64,000 nt of DNA. It comes from Azonexus hydrophilus DSM 23864 (GTDB taxonomy: Bacteria; Pseudomonadota; Gammaproteobacteria; Burkholderiales; Rhodocyclaceae). Location of the stretch: positions 124,001-188,000 of the forward strand of contig NZ_AUCE01000011.1 in the NCBI RefSeq assembly GCF_000429605.1, given 5' to 3'. The notes beneath the pieces were generated by a model, which did not search any database, was not told the origin of the DNA, and saw only the letters and a list, made by a program, of their open reading frames with translations. This document shows, one piece after another, positions 27,616 to 37,200 of the stretch (position 1 is the first letter of the stretch; every line of letters begins with the position of its first letter). A program made the position numbers and the translations under genes.

Positions 27616-29412
27616 TCAGCGGACCTTGACCGTCGTCATTTCCTGTCCGTCCGGGCTCATCACGTGCGTCGAGCAGGCCAGGCAGGGATCGAAGGAATGC
27701 AGCGTGCGCAGGATTTCCAGCGGCTCGTCGGCCTTGGCCACCGGGGTGTCCATCAGAGAGGCCTCGAAGGCACCGATCTGACCCTTGTGGTCACGCGGAC
27801 CGCCGTTCCAGGTGGTCGGCACGACGCACTGGTAGTTGTCGATCCTGGTGTCCTTGATCTTGATCCAGTGACCGAGGGCGCCGCGCGGGGCTTCGGTGAA
27901 ACCGACGCCCTTGGCTTCCGTCGGCCAGGTCTTCGGTTCCCACTTGTCGATGTTCGCGGTGTTCAGGTCGCCAGCCTTGAGATTGGCCATCAGGCGGTCG
28001 AATTCGCGCGCCTGCAGCTTGACGCAGTAAGCCGTTTCCAGACCGCGCGCGGCGGTTCGGCCGAGTGTCGAGAACAGCGCGGTGACCGGCACGTCGAGGT
28101 GCTTGAGCGCGCCTTCGACCAGGCCGTGGATTTCCGGGTACTGCTTGGGCTGCAGGTAGCCGAGCACCATCCGCGGCAGGCAGCCGACTTCCATGGCGTG
28201 GCCGCGCCAGCGCGGGGCCTTGATCCACGAATACTTGGCGCCTTCGTCGAGTTCCTTGATGTTGGTCTTGGTCCCCTTGGTATTCGGGCCGAGCACGAAA
28301 TTCGGCTCGGTGACACCGTCCCACGGATGCAGGCCGAGGTTCTCGTCCGGGTACTTGTACCAGCTGTGGGCGACATACTCCTGAACCTGCTCCGGATCGC
28401 GCAGGTCGACCGGGTGGATTTCGTCAAGCTTGCCATTGATGATCGCGCCGCGCGGCAGCATCAGGTTGCCGGCCGAGTAGTCGTTGGCCTTGAGCGGCAG
28501 GTCGCCGTAGGACAGCAGGTTCTTCGACGACAGGCCGCCGCCGTACAGCCAGCCCTTGTAGAAGGAGCCGATGGCGAGCAGGTCGGGGATGTAGACCTGT
28601 TCGACGAACTCGGTGCAACGGTCGATGATGCTCTTGACCAGGTTCAGGCGCTCCATGTTGATGGCGCCGACAGCACCGGCGCCCTCCAGATTGATCGCGC
28701 AGGGGACGCCGCCGACCAGCCAGTTCGGGTGCGGGTTCTTGCCGCCGAAGATGGTGTGCACCTTGACGATTTCCTTCTGGAAATCGAGCGCTTCGAGGTA
28801 GTGGGCGACGGCCATCAGGTTGGCTTCCGGCGGCAGCTTGTACGCCGGATTGCCCCAGTAGGCGTTGGCGAAGGGGCCGAGCTGGCCGGAATCGACGAAC
28901 TTCTTCAGGCGGTTCTGGATGTCGCGGAAATAGCCCGGCGACGACAGCGGCCACGAGGAAATGCTCTGTGCCAGTTCCGAGGTCTTCTTCGGGTCAGCCT
29001 TCAGCGACGACACGACATCGACCCAGTCAAGGGCATGCAGGTGATAGAAGTGCACCAGATGGTCGTGAATGTAGAGATTCAACTGCATCAGGTTGCGGAT
29101 GATGTTGGCGTTCTCGGGAATCTGGATGTTCAGCGCATCCTCGACCGCCCGCACCGAAGTCAGCGCATGGGTGCCGGTACACACGCCGCAGATGCGCTCG
29201 GTGAAGGCCCAGGCGTCGCGCGGATCGCGCCCCTTGAGGATGACTTCGAGACCGCGCCACATGGTGCCGGTGGACACCGCGTTGCGGATCACGTTGTTGG
29301 AATCGAGGTTCACTTCCACGCGCAGGTGGCCCTCGATGCGGCAGACCGGGTCGACGACGACGCGCTTGCCGGAGTTGTCGAGCTTGAAGCCCTGGGTTTC
29401 GTAAGCGGCCAT
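27616..29412 (-). CDS. hoxG: Membrane-bound NiFe hydrogenase large subunit
   Basis: A 598-residue protein of normal length. NiFe ligands: [12 protein letters not shown] near residue 75 and [10 protein letters not shown] near the end. The His is followed by a 15-residue peptide ([15 protein letters not shown]), the substrate of HoxM. The enzyme oxidises H2 in the periplasm, feeding the quinone pool through HoxZ. It is 4 bp downstream of hoxK. Confidence 0.98.
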   Translation of the reverse strand: MAAYETQGFKLDNSGKRVVVDPVCRIEGHLRVEVNLDSNNVIRNAVSTGTMWRGLEVILKGRDPRDAWAFTERICGVCTGTHALTSVRAVEDALNIQIPENANIIRNLMQLNLYIHDHLVHFYHLHALDWVDVVSSLKADPKKTSELAQSISSWPLSSPGYFRDIQNRLKKFVDSGQLGPFANAYWGNPAYKLPPEANLMAVAHYLEALDFQKEIVKVHTIFGGKNPHPNWLVGGVPCAINLEGAGAVGAINMERLNLVKSIIDRCTEFVEQVYIPDLLAIGSFYKGWLYGGGLSSKNLLSYGDLPLKANDYSAGNLMLPRGAIINGKLDEIHPVDLRDPEQVQEYVAHSWYKYPDENLGLHPWDGVTEPNFVLGPNTKGTKTNIKELDEGAKYSWIKAPRWRGHAMEVGCLPRMVLGYLQPKQYPEIHGLVEGALKHLDVPVTALFSTLGRTAARGLETAYCVKLQAREFDRLMANLKAGDLNTANIDKWEPKTWPTEAKGVGFTEAPRGALGHWIKIKDTRIDNYQCVVPTTWNGGPRDHKGQIGAFEASLMDTPVAKADEPLEILRTLHSFDPCLACSTHVMSPDGQEMTTVKVR

Positions 29413-29416
29413 CTGG

Positions 29417-30505
29417 TTATTCCCCCTTCTGTTCTTCGGTCTCGCCAGCCTTCTGGCGGGCGCGGGCCAGCGCGGTCACGGCCGCATGGGCGGCGATCGC
29501 CGCACCAACGGTGCCGGCCGCCGCCTTGCCGATGGTGTCGGCATTCGATTCGACGCCGAAAGCCTTGATGTCGGTGACGCGGTCGTAGAAGCTGCCTTTG
29601 TCCCAGAAGCCGTCCTCGGAGCAGCCGATACAGCCGTGACCGGATTGCACCGGCCAGGAGACGCCGCCGTTCCAGCGCATCGACGAGCAGGCGTTATAGG
29701 TGGTCGGGCCTTTACAGCCCATCTTGTACAGGCAGTAGCCCTTGCGCGAACCCTCGTCGTCCCAGGCTTCGGCGAACTGGCCGGCGTCGAAGTGGCCGCG
29801 GCGGTAGCACTTGTCGTGGATGCGCTGACCATAGAACATCTTCGGCCGACCCTGGCGATCAAGCTCGGGAATGCGGTCGAAGGTCAGCATGTAGGTGACG
29901 ACACCGGTCATCACTTCGGGAATCGGCGGGCAGCCCGGGACATTGATGATCGGCTTGCCGGAAATCACCTTGTGCACCGGCGTGGCACGCGTCGGGTTCG
30001 GCTTGGCGGCCTGCACGCAGCCGTAGGAAGCGCAGGCGCCCCAGGAAATGATGGCCTTGGCGTCGGCACAGGTCTCGCGCAGCTTCTCGATGAAGGGGCG
30101 ACCGCCCTGGATGCAGAACATGCCGTCTTCGTTGAGCGGCGGATTGCCCTCGACGGCGACGATGTACTGGCCCTTGTACTTGCGCTTGACCTCTTCGAGG
30201 ATTTCCTCGGCCTGGTGGCCGGCGGCGGCCATCAGCGTGTCGTCGTAATCGAGCGACAGCATCGACAGCACGACGTCCTTGGTCAGCGGATGCGCCGAGC
30301 GGATGAAGGATTCGGTACAGCAGGTGCATTCCAGCCCGTGCAACCACAGGACCGGCGTGCGCGGCTTGGTTTCCATGGCCTGCGCGATGCGCGGCGCGGC
30401 GGCACTGCCCAAGCCGAGCGAAGTCGCGGTCAGGCTGCAGAATTTCAGGAAGCTGCGCCGGGAAATTCCCTGGCGGCGCAGCACATCATAAAAGGTTTCG
30501 GTCAC
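29417..30505 (-). CDS. hoxK: Membrane-bound oxygen-tolerant NiFe hydrogenase small subunit
   Basis: A 362-residue precursor. A twin-arginine signal ([10 protein letters not shown]16/R17) with probable cleavage after AQA near residue 43 exports the folded HoxKG pair. The proximal cluster region has extra cysteines (LECTCC at 60-63; WGACASYGC further on), giving the six-Cys pattern of the 4Fe-3S cluster of oxygen-tolerant group 1d enzymes. Distal and medial cluster motifs follow ([40 protein letters not shown]). A C-terminal helix anchors it. A sigma-54 promoter lies 44 bp upstream. Confidence 0.98.
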   Translation of the reverse strand: MTETFYDVLRRQGISRRSFLKFCSLTATSLGLGSAAAPRIAQAMETKPRTPVLWLHGLECTCCTESFIRSAHPLTKDVVLSMLSLDYDDTLMAAAGHQAEEILEEVKRKYKGQYIVAVEGNPPLNEDGMFCIQGGRPFIEKLRETCADAKAIISWGACASYGCVQAAKPNPTRATPVHKVISGKPIINVPGCPPIPEVMTGVVTYMLTFDRIPELDRQGRPKMFYGQRIHDKCYRRGHFDAGQFAEAWDDEGSRKGYCLYKMGCKGPTTYNACSSMRWNGGVSWPVQSGHGCIGCSEDGFWDKGSFYDRVTDIKAFGVESNADTIGKAAAGTVGAAIAAHAAVTALARARQKAGETEEQKGE

Positions 30506-30548
30506 AGCGCTTCCCCCCGTTGGTCAGAACTTGCGTGGCGATCACTTC

Positions 30549-30563
30549 GCAAGGCCTGTGCCA
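30549..30563 (-). promoter_or_regulatory. Sigma-54 promoter of the hox/hyp operon
   Basis: On the minus strand the sequence reads TGGCAC, five bases, TTGC, a perfect -24/-12 element with consensus spacing. It lies 44 bp before hoxK. This agrees with HoxA being an NtrC-type activator with a GAFTGA loop. Confidence 0.88.
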
Positions 30564-30726
30564 TCCGAAAGAAAACTGGATTTACCATTTAAATTCATGG
30601 AATTGACAATAGCATCAAGACAAACAACCGCTCATCGGCATAGTTGTATGGAAATAAAAAGTCCACAAGTGGATACATAAATTCCACCCATACCGGATTT
30701 CCCGTACAGCAACGCATTCACTAGAC

Positions 30727-30740
30727 TTGTGCTGGATCAA
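30727..30740 (+). promoter_or_regulatory. Possible FNR/Anr-type box before the CBS-GGDEF-EAL gene
   Basis: TTGTG-N4-ATCAA matches the FNR consensus TTGAT-N4-ATCAA imperfectly in the left half and fully in the right. It lies 35 bp before the chosen start at 30775. The better match before the peroxidase gene (36000-36013) suggests the regulator exists in this organism. Confidence 0.35.
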
Positions 30741-30774
30741 GACAGGGGCGGTTGTCTTGACTACAATCGCGGCC

Positions 30775-33700
30775 ATGCCCACCGTTGCCGACCTGATGAC
30801 GCTGCACGCTGACAGCGTAGCCCCCGATGCCACGCTGGCGACTGCTGCCGCCATGATGATCCGGTCCCGGATCTCCTCGGTCGTGGTGGTCGACCAGGGC
30901 CGCGTCGCCGGCATCCTGACCGAGCGCGACATGCTGCACGCCATGCGCCAGCACGACGACTCCAGCCGCTCGGTGCGCGAATTCATGACCACACCGGTAC
31001 ACACAGTCAGGCATGACACCGATGTCCGTGCCGCTTTTCGCCAAACCACGCGCCTGGGCATCCGCCATCTGGTCGTCACCGGCAACGACGACGGCCTGCT
31101 CGGCATCATCAGCGAAACCGATTTCCGGCGTTTCTTCGGACTCGACTTCTATCGCCATCTGAACACTGTCGAAGGTCTGATGGAACGGGTCTTTCCCCGG
31201 CTGCCGCGGACCGCGACCCTGGACCAGGCGCTAACAGCCATGGAAACAGCCAAGGCGACCAGCGTCGTCGTCATGGACGGCCCCCGGGCCTGCGGCATCG
31301 TCACTGAACGCGACGTGGTCCGGCTGTACCTGAACGAAGAGGGAAATCCACTGCTTGAAGCAGTGATGACCCAGCCGCTGACCAGCGTCTATCCTGACAC
31401 TTCGGCAGCGGACGCGGCAGCGATGATGCTGGAAGCCCGCATCCGCCACCTGACCGTAGTCGACCGCGACAACCGCCTGATCGGCCTGCTCACAGAGCAC
31501 AGCTTGATACGACCACTGGAAATGGATCTGCTCGATGAAGCGGTCAGCGAGCAACGCGGCCTGCAGACGCGCTACGACGAAGCCCTGCTGATCCGCAACG
31601 CGGCCATGGCCGGCATGCTGCGCGGCGAGCGCCTGGAAAACCTGCTCGAACTGGTGGTCCTGTCGGCCGAACACGAGGTGCCCGGCATCAAATGCACGAT
31701 CATGCTGGCCAATCCGGATGGCAGAACCTTGCGCCTAGCAGCCGCCCCCAGCCTGCCGGAAGCTGCACAGCAAATCCTGGCAACGGCGGAAATCGGCGAA
31801 GGCGTTGGTGTTTCCGGCACCGCAGCCTGGCGGCGCGGTGAAGCCTTCATCGAAGATGTGTATACCCAGGCCGAAGGCGAGCGTTACCACGACTTCGCCC
31901 GGTTGCTGGGCGGCCGCTCGGGCTGGGCCGAAGCCCTGATCGGTGCAGACCAGACCTTGCTCGGCACCTTCGCGGCCTACCGCGAAAACACTGGCCGCCT
32001 GCCCGAAAGCATCCGCGCCACCGTCCACCAGGCCAGCCAGCTGGCCACCCTGCTGATTTCGCAGCAACGCCAGTCGGCAGAATTGCAGAACAGCCGGAAT
32101 ACTTTCCACCAGCTCTTCGAAACCGTCGCCAACGCCCTGTTCGTGCTCGATGCCGACAGCCATTTCCTCGACGCCAACCAGTCCGCCGAGCAAATGTGCG
32201 GCTACAGCCGCGACGAACTCCGCGGCCGCAAGCCGGACGACATGGCCGTCGCCGGCATGAACAAGCCCGGCGAAGTGGCTGCGGCCATCCGCGCCGCCGC
32301 CGCGGGAAAACCACAATCCATCGAATACTGGGGCCGTACCCGCAGCGGAGAAATCACCCTGATCCGCGTCCAGATGACCGCCACCAGCTATGCCGGGCAG
32401 CCGGCCGTGATCGCCAGTGCCATCGACATCGGCGCCAGTCGCGCCGAAGAACTGCGCCTGGGCATCGAGCGCGATCTGGCCAACGCCCTGACCGGTGGCA
32501 GCGACCATACCGGGCTGCTCGCCACCATGCTCGACCTGTCGCTGCGCATTCCCGAATTCGATTGCGGCGGCATCTACTGGCAGGCACCGGGCGGCGGTTA
32601 CGAATTGCTTGCCCAGCGCGGGCTGTCCGAGCACTTCATCGAACAGGTCCGCTATTACCCGGCTGACTCCCGTCAGGCACGCCTGATCCAGGAACACCGG
32701 GTCATCTGCAGTTGCCAGCACTGCTGCAGCCAGCACGAGGACTGCAGCCTGCTGGCGCTGCCGCACATCAACGCCGAAGGCCTGCGCTGCCTGCTGATCC
32801 AGCCCATCGTCGTCGACGGCCAGGCGGTCGCCTGCCTGAATTTGGCCGGCCGCCATACCGAGCAGATCTCCGAGGCCAATTGCCAGGCCGTCCAGAACAT
32901 GGCCCGGCAATTCGCGCTGGCCCTCGAACGCCAGGTCCTGGAGGAACGCCAGCGCCTGGCCGCCAGCGTTTTCGCCAACGCCCACGAAGGCATCATGATC
33001 ACTGACGTCAGCGGCCGCATTGTCGAGGTCAACCCCACCTTCAGCGAGCTGACCGGTTTCAGCCGGGCCGAAGCCATCGGCCAGAATGCCGGCCTGCTCA
33101 ATTCCGGCCACCACGACAGCAGTTTCTACCGCGAGATGTGGCAGGCCATCCACCAGCACGGACACTGGCGCGGCGAAGTCTGGAACCGCAAGAAATCCGG
33201 CGAGATCTTCGTCGAACTGCTGACCATCTCCGCCGTGCGCAGCCCGGATTCGACGATCACGCACTTTGTCGGCATTTTTTCCGACATCACCGTGCTCAAG
33301 GAACATCAGCAGCGGCTCGAACACCTGGCGCATTTCGATGCCCTGACCCAGTTGCCCAATCGCATGCTGCTCGCCGACCGACTGCAACTGGCCATGGCCC
33401 ACGCGGCACGCACGCACGGACTGCTGGCAGTCTGCTATCTCGATCTCGACGGTTTCAAGCCGGTCAATGACCAGTACGGCCATGCCGCCGGCGACCGCCT
33501 GCTGATCGAGGTCGGGCAACGGCTCAAGAGTTGCGTGCGCGGCGGCGACACGGTGGCCCGCCTGGGTGGCGACGAATTCGTGCTGCTGCTGGCCGGGCTC
33601 GGCGACATCCACGAATGCGACCAGGCCCTGAACCGCGTCGCCACGACCTTGACCCGCCCCTTTGCCGTCCCCGGCGGCGAGGCGAGCATTTCCGCCAGCA

Positions 33701-35025
33701 TCGGCGTCACGCTCTACCCCAACGACGGCTCCGATGCCGACACCCTGCTGCGCCACGCCGACCAGGCGATGTACGTGGCCAAGCAGGCGGGACGCAACCG
33801 CCACCACCTGTTCGACCCGGAAAACGACCGGCGCGCCAAACAACGGCGGGAAGACATCACCCGTATCGGCGAAGCGCTCAGCGGCGGCGAATTCACCCTG
33901 CACTACCAGCCCAAGGTCGACATGCGCCAGGGCCGGGTGATCGGCGCCGAGGCCCTGATCCGCTGGCAACACCCGGAACGTGGCCTGCTGCTACCGCAGA
34001 ACTTCCTGCCGACGATCGAAGGCAGCGAGCTGGCGATCGATCTCGGCAACTGGGTCATCCGCACCGCGCTCGATCAGCTTGCCCATTGGGCGCAGGCCGG
34101 CCTCGATCTGGCGCTGAGCATCAATATTGCCGGCGAGCATCTGCAACACCCGGAATTTGCCGACATGCTGGCCGCCGAACTCGCCGCCCACCCCGAGGTG
34201 CTCCCCGAACGCCTCGAGCTGGAAGTCCTCGAAACTGCCGCCATCGAAGATGTCAGCCGTGCCGCCGAACTGTTCGAAACCTGCCGCAAACTCGGCGTCA
34301 GCTTCGCCCTCGACGACTTCGGCACCGGTTACTCCTCGCTAACCTATTTCCGCCGCCTGCCGGCCGAAATGCTCAAGATCGACCAGTCATTCGTCCGTGA
34401 CATGCTTGACGATCCGGAGGATCTGGCCATCGTCGAAGGCGTCATCGGCCTGACCCGGGCCTTCCGCCGCCAGGTGATCGCCGAAGGCGTCGAAAGCGTC
34501 GAACACGGGCTGGTCCTGCTGCTGCTCGGTTGCGATCTGGCCCAGGGCTTCGGCATCGCCCGCCCCATGCCTGCATGCGAACTGCCGGACTGGATCAGGG
34601 ATTTCCGACCCGACGACCTGTGGAGTTCAGCCTCGTCCTTTGCCTGGTCACGCGAAGACCTGCCGCTCCTGATCGCCGAAGTCGACCACCGCCGCTGGTT
34701 GAAAACCCTGGACAGTCACCTGGCCGACGACAGCGGCCTGCTGCCGATTCCGGAACTGGACGAACGCGCCTGCGGTTTCGGACGCTGGTATCACGGCGCC
34801 GGTGCGCGACGCTACGGACACATCCCGGTCTTCGAGCAGATCGATGCAACACATCATCGTCTGCACGAAATGGCCAGGCACATCCTCAACGCCAGACAGG
34901 CCGGCCTGCCCGAAGCCATTCCGGAACTGCTGGAAAAACTCAGGGAAGCCAGCGGCGAACTGGCGCACCTCCTGCAGGAACTGCAGGCGGAAATCCTGCT
35001 CGGCGCTCAGACCAAAAGGCGGTAA
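30775..35025 (+). CDS. Multi-sensor c-di-GMP enzyme: CBS x4, GAF, PAS, GAF, PAS, GGDEF, EAL, CZB
   Basis: A 1416-residue protein; ATG 30775 is chosen over an in-frame TTG at 30727. Domains: four CBS repeats (about 1-255), GAF (about 275-430), PAS (about 445-560), GAF (about 570-735), PAS (about 745-865), GGDEF (intact GGDEF at 931-935, with an RGGD inhibitory site five residues before), EAL (E1059 in EALIRWQHP, then DDFGTGYSSL, KIDQSF, VIAEGVES), and a C-terminal zinc-binding CZB domain (CGFGRWYHG at 1333 plus conserved His). Both catalytic motifs are intact, so it could make or degrade c-di-GMP. No membrane segment is seen. It is divergent from hoxK across 269 bp; its last 19 bp overlap the convergent oxyR end. 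Confidence 0.92.
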   Translation: MPTVADLMTLHADSVAPDATLATAAAMMIRSRISSVVVVDQGRVAGILTERDMLHAMRQHDDSSRSVREFMTTPVHTVRHDTDVRAAFRQTTRLGIRHLVVTGNDDGLLGIISETDFRRFFGLDFYRHLNTVEGLMERVFPRLPRTATLDQALTAMETAKATSVVVMDGPRACGIVTERDVVRLYLNEEGNPLLEAVMTQPLTSVYPDTSAADAAAMMLEARIRHLTVVDRDNRLIGLLTEHSLIRPLEMDLLDEAVSEQRGLQTRYDEALLIRNAAMAGMLRGERLENLLELVVLSAEHEVPGIKCTIMLANPDGRTLRLAAAPSLPEAAQQILATAEIGEGVGVSGTAAWRRGEAFIEDVYTQAEGERYHDFARLLGGRSGWAEALIGADQTLLGTFAAYRENTGRLPESIRATVHQASQLATLLISQQRQSAELQNSRNTFHQLFETVANALFVLDADSHFLDANQSAEQMCGYSRDELRGRKPDDMAVAGMNKPGEVAAAIRAAAAGKPQSIEYWGRTRSGEITLIRVQMTATSYAGQPAVIASAIDIGASRAEELRLGIERDLANALTGGSDHTGLLATMLDLSLRIPEFDCGGIYWQAPGGGYELLAQRGLSEHFIEQVRYYPADSRQARLIQEHRVICSCQHCCSQHEDCSLLALPHINAEGLRCLLIQPIVVDGQAVACLNLAGRHTEQISEANCQAVQNMARQFALALERQVLEERQRLAASVFANAHEGIMITDVSGRIVEVNPTFSELTGFSRAEAIGQNAGLLNSGHHDSSFYREMWQAIHQHGHWRGEVWNRKKSGEIFVELLTISAVRSPDSTITHFVGIFSDITVLKEHQQRLEHLAHFDALTQLPNRMLLADRLQLAMAHAARTHGLLAVCYLDLDGFKPVNDQYGHAAGDRLLIEVGQRLKSCVRGGDTVARLGGDEFVLLLAGLGDIHECDQALNRVATTLTRPFAVPGGEASISASIGVTLYPNDGSDADTLLRHADQAMYVAKQAGRNRHHLFDPENDRRAKQRREDITRIGEALSGGEFTLHYQPKVDMRQGRVIGAEALIRWQHPERGLLLPQNFLPTIEGSELAIDLGNWVIRTALDQLAHWAQAGLDLALSINIAGEHLQHPEFADMLAAELAAHPEVLPERLELEVLETAAIEDVSRAAELFETCRKLGVSFALDDFGTGYSSLTYFRRLPAEMLKIDQSFVRDMLDDPEDLAIVEGVIGLTRAFRRQVIAEGVESVEHGLVLLLLGCDLAQGFGIARPMPACELPDWIRDFRPDDLWSSASSFAWSREDLPLLIAEVDHRRWLKTLDSHLADDSGLLPIPELDERACGFGRWYHGAGARRYGHIPVFEQIDATHHRLHEMARHILNARQAGLPEAIPELLEKLREASGELAHLLQELQAEILLGAQTKRR

Positions 35026-35921
35026 GCCGGCGAATCCAGCCCGCGAACGGCGGCCAGCAGGGCATCGATGGCCTTCGGCCGGACAAAGCAACTGCGCCAG
35101 GCCAGGGCCACCCGGCGCGACGGCTCGGGCGGCGTAAACGGGATGACGCTGATCATGTCGTTGCTGTACGGATGCTGGAGCGCACCGTCGGGCAACACCG
35201 ACACCCCCAAGCCCGACGCCACCATGCAGCGGATGGTACCGATCGAATGACCGAGGCGGATGTCGGTTTCCGGGCTACTGACCTGCGGACAGGCACCCAA
35301 CACCTGATCGCGGAAGCAGTTGCCGGCCTTGAGCAACAGCACCTCGTCGCCGGCCACTTCTTCCGGCGCGATTGCCTTGCGGCCTTCCCAGGCATGACCG
35401 CGCGGCACGATGACCTTGAACACCTCATCGTAGAGCGGCCGGGTGAGCACACCGGGCAAATCGAAGGGCAGGGCCAGGATGGCCACGTCGATGTCGTTGT
35501 CGCGCAGCATGTCGGCCAGATTGGCCGTCATGTTTTCCTCGATCACCAGCGGCATGTTGGGCGCCACCGCCTTGAGCGAGTGGATCAACTGCGGCAGCAA
35601 GTAGGGGCCGATGGTGTGGATGACGCCAAGCCGCAGCGTACCGTCGAGCTGGTCGCGACCACGCTGGGCGATCTGCCGCACCTTCTCGGCTTCCTCCAGC
35701 GCCAGCTGCGCCTGTTCGACGACCCGGGCACCGACCAGACTGGGGCTGACGAAGCCTTTGCCGCGTTCGAACAGCTGTACACCGAGCTCATCTTCAAGGC
35801 GGGCAATGGCCACACTGAGCGTCGGCTGACTGACCGAACAACGTTCGGCAGCACGGCTGAAATTCTTTTCCTGGGCAAGGGCCACGATGTAGCGTAATTC
35901 GGTCAGGGTCATCCGTTTCAC
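35007..35921 (-). CDS. oxyR: LysR-type peroxide regulator OxyR
   Basis: A 304-residue protein. The N-terminal winged HTH (LRYIVALAQEKNFSRAAERC) and LysR effector domain carry the redox pair in GNCFRDQVLGACP, matching OxyR Cys199/Cys208. Peroxide forms the disulfide and activates it. It is divergent from the peroxidase gene, with an OxyR-type operator (35955-35991) between them. It converges on the preceding c-di-GMP gene. Confidence 0.92.
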   Translation of the reverse strand: MKRMTLTELRYIVALAQEKNFSRAAERCSVSQPTLSVAIARLEDELGVQLFERGKGFVSPSLVGARVVEQAQLALEEAEKVRQIAQRGRDQLDGTLRLGVIHTIGPYLLPQLIHSLKAVAPNMPLVIEENMTANLADMLRDNDIDVAILALPFDLPGVLTRPLYDEVFKVIVPRGHAWEGRKAIAPEEVAGDEVLLLKAGNCFRDQVLGACPQVSSPETDIRLGHSIGTIRCMVASGLGVSVLPDGALQHPYSNDMISVIPFTPPEPSRRVALAWRSCFVRPKAIDALLAAVRGLDSPAYRLLV

Positions 35922-35954
35922 ATCCTCCGGGCATGGATCATACCCTCAACACTT

Positions 35955-35991
35955 ATAGGGTCTACCTATGACTACTATAGTTGAAACCCAT
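35955..35991 (+). promoter_or_regulatory. OxyR binding site
   Basis: ATAG, seven bases, CTAT, seven bases, ATAG, seven bases, then CCAT in place of CTAT. This follows the four-element OxyR tetramer consensus, with three of four elements perfect. It lies between divergent oxyR and the peroxidase gene, so it could serve both. Confidence 0.8.
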
Positions 35992-35999
35992 GAAAAACA

Positions 36000-36013
36000 T
36001 TGACTTGGATCAA
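36000..36013 (+). promoter_or_regulatory. FNR/Anr-type box upstream of the cytochrome c peroxidase
   Basis: TTGAC-N4-ATCAA differs from the FNR consensus TTGAT-N4-ATCAA by one base. It lies 63 bp before the peroxidase start. This suggests induction at low oxygen, as known for di-haem peroxidases of other proteobacteria. Confidence 0.7.
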
Positions 36014-36075
36014 ACCCGGCATATCGACGACAGGGACAATGGCCTGACACATTTTATCAACGAGGGAGAAACACG

Positions 36076-37074
36076 ATGAAACATACCATTCTGTCGACCG
36101 CCGTCGCCCTGGTATCCGGCATCGCCATTCAGTCCGCCGCACTGGCTGCTGCCGACGAACCGATCCAGCCGATCAAGCCGCCGGCCAGCATCAACATCGG
36201 CATGGTCGAACTGGGCAAGAAGCTCTATTTCGATCCGCGCCTGTCCAAGTCCGGGATCATGTCCTGCAACACCTGCCACAACCTGTCGATGGGCGGCACC
36301 GACAACATCCCGACCTCGGTCGGCGACAAGTGGCAGCAAGGTCCGATCAATGCACCGACCGTGCTCAACTCCAGCCTGAACCTGGCCCAGTTCTGGGACG
36401 GCCGCGCAGCCGACCTCAAGGCCCAGGCCGGCGGCCCGATCGCCAATCCGGGCGAAATGGCCTTCACGCACACCCTGGCCATCAACGTCCTCGAATCGAT
36501 CCCGGCCTATGTCCGCGAGTTCAAGCTGGTCTTCGGCAAGGACAAGATCGATATCGATCAGGTCACCACCGCCATCGCCGAATTCGAGAAGACCCTGGTC
36601 ACGCCGAACTCCCGCTTCGACCAGTGGCTGCTCGGCAACAAGACGGCACTGACCAAGGACGAGCAGGAAGGCTACAAGCTGTTCAAGGACAGCGGCTGCG
36701 TTGCCTGCCACAACGGTGAAGCCGTCGGCGGCAACTCCTTCCAGAAGATGGGCGTCGTTGCGCCGTACAAGGGCAACATGCCTGACGGCCGCGCCGCTGT
36801 GACCGGCAAGGACGAAGACCGCTTCAACTACAAGGTCCCGACCCTGCGCAACGTTGAAATGACCTATCCGTACTTCCACGACGGTGCCGCCAACACGCTG
36901 ACCGAAGCCGTCGACGTCATGGGCCGCCTGCAACTGGGCAAGAAGTTCACCAAGGACGAAAACGCCAAGATCGTCGCCTTCCTGAAGACTCTGACCGGCG
37001 ACCAACCGACCTTCATGCTGCCGATCCTGCCGCCGTCTTCGGATTCGACCCCGCGTCCGACGCCGTTCAAGTAA
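36076..37074 (+). CDS. ccpA: Di-haem cytochrome c peroxidase
   Basis: A 332-residue periplasmic protein. It has a signal peptide (cleavage near ALAA, residue 25) and two haem-binding motifs, CNTCH and CVACH. The bacterial cytochrome c peroxidase pattern is clear (LGKKLYFDPRLS, QFWDGRAADLKAQAGGPIANP, FNYKVPTLRNVEMTYPYFHDG). It reduces H2O2 using electrons from cytochrome c. Neighbouring OxyR and FNR-like sites suggest peroxide and low-oxygen control. The downstream ccm operon supplies haem attachment. Confidence 0.95.
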   Translation: MKHTILSTAVALVSGIAIQSAALAAADEPIQPIKPPASINIGMVELGKKLYFDPRLSKSGIMSCNTCHNLSMGGTDNIPTSVGDKWQQGPINAPTVLNSSLNLAQFWDGRAADLKAQAGGPIANPGEMAFTHTLAINVLESIPAYVREFKLVFGKDKIDIDQVTTAIAEFEKTLVTPNSRFDQWLLGNKTALTKDEQEGYKLFKDSGCVACHNGEAVGGNSFQKMGVVAPYKGNMPDGRAAVTGKDEDRFNYKVPTLRNVEMTYPYFHDGAANTLTEAVDVMGRLQLGKKFTKDENAKIVAFLKTLTGDQPTFMLPILPPSSDSTPRPTPFK

Positions 37075-37101
37075 GCGGCACAGTCCTACCTCTCAATTTT
37101 C

Positions 37102-37125
37102 GGGGGCTTCGGCCCCCATTTTTTT
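37102..37125 (+). terminator. Terminator after the peroxidase gene
   Basis: GGGGGC, a TTC-type loop, GCCCCC and a T-rich tract, 28 bp after the stop. It isolates the peroxidase from the ccm operon. Confidence 0.88.
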
Positions 37126-37200
37126 CCTGTTTGATTCACCTCAATCTGTCGGTACACTTGCGCGTCCATAATCTGCACCTGATTTTCCCGGGTATCCAAC

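Noticed and set aside
31735-33972. Long minus-strand frame (745 codons) opposite the c-di-GMP gene
   Set aside because: It is an antisense shadow caused by high GC in third positions. The plus-strand frame has full recognisable domains.
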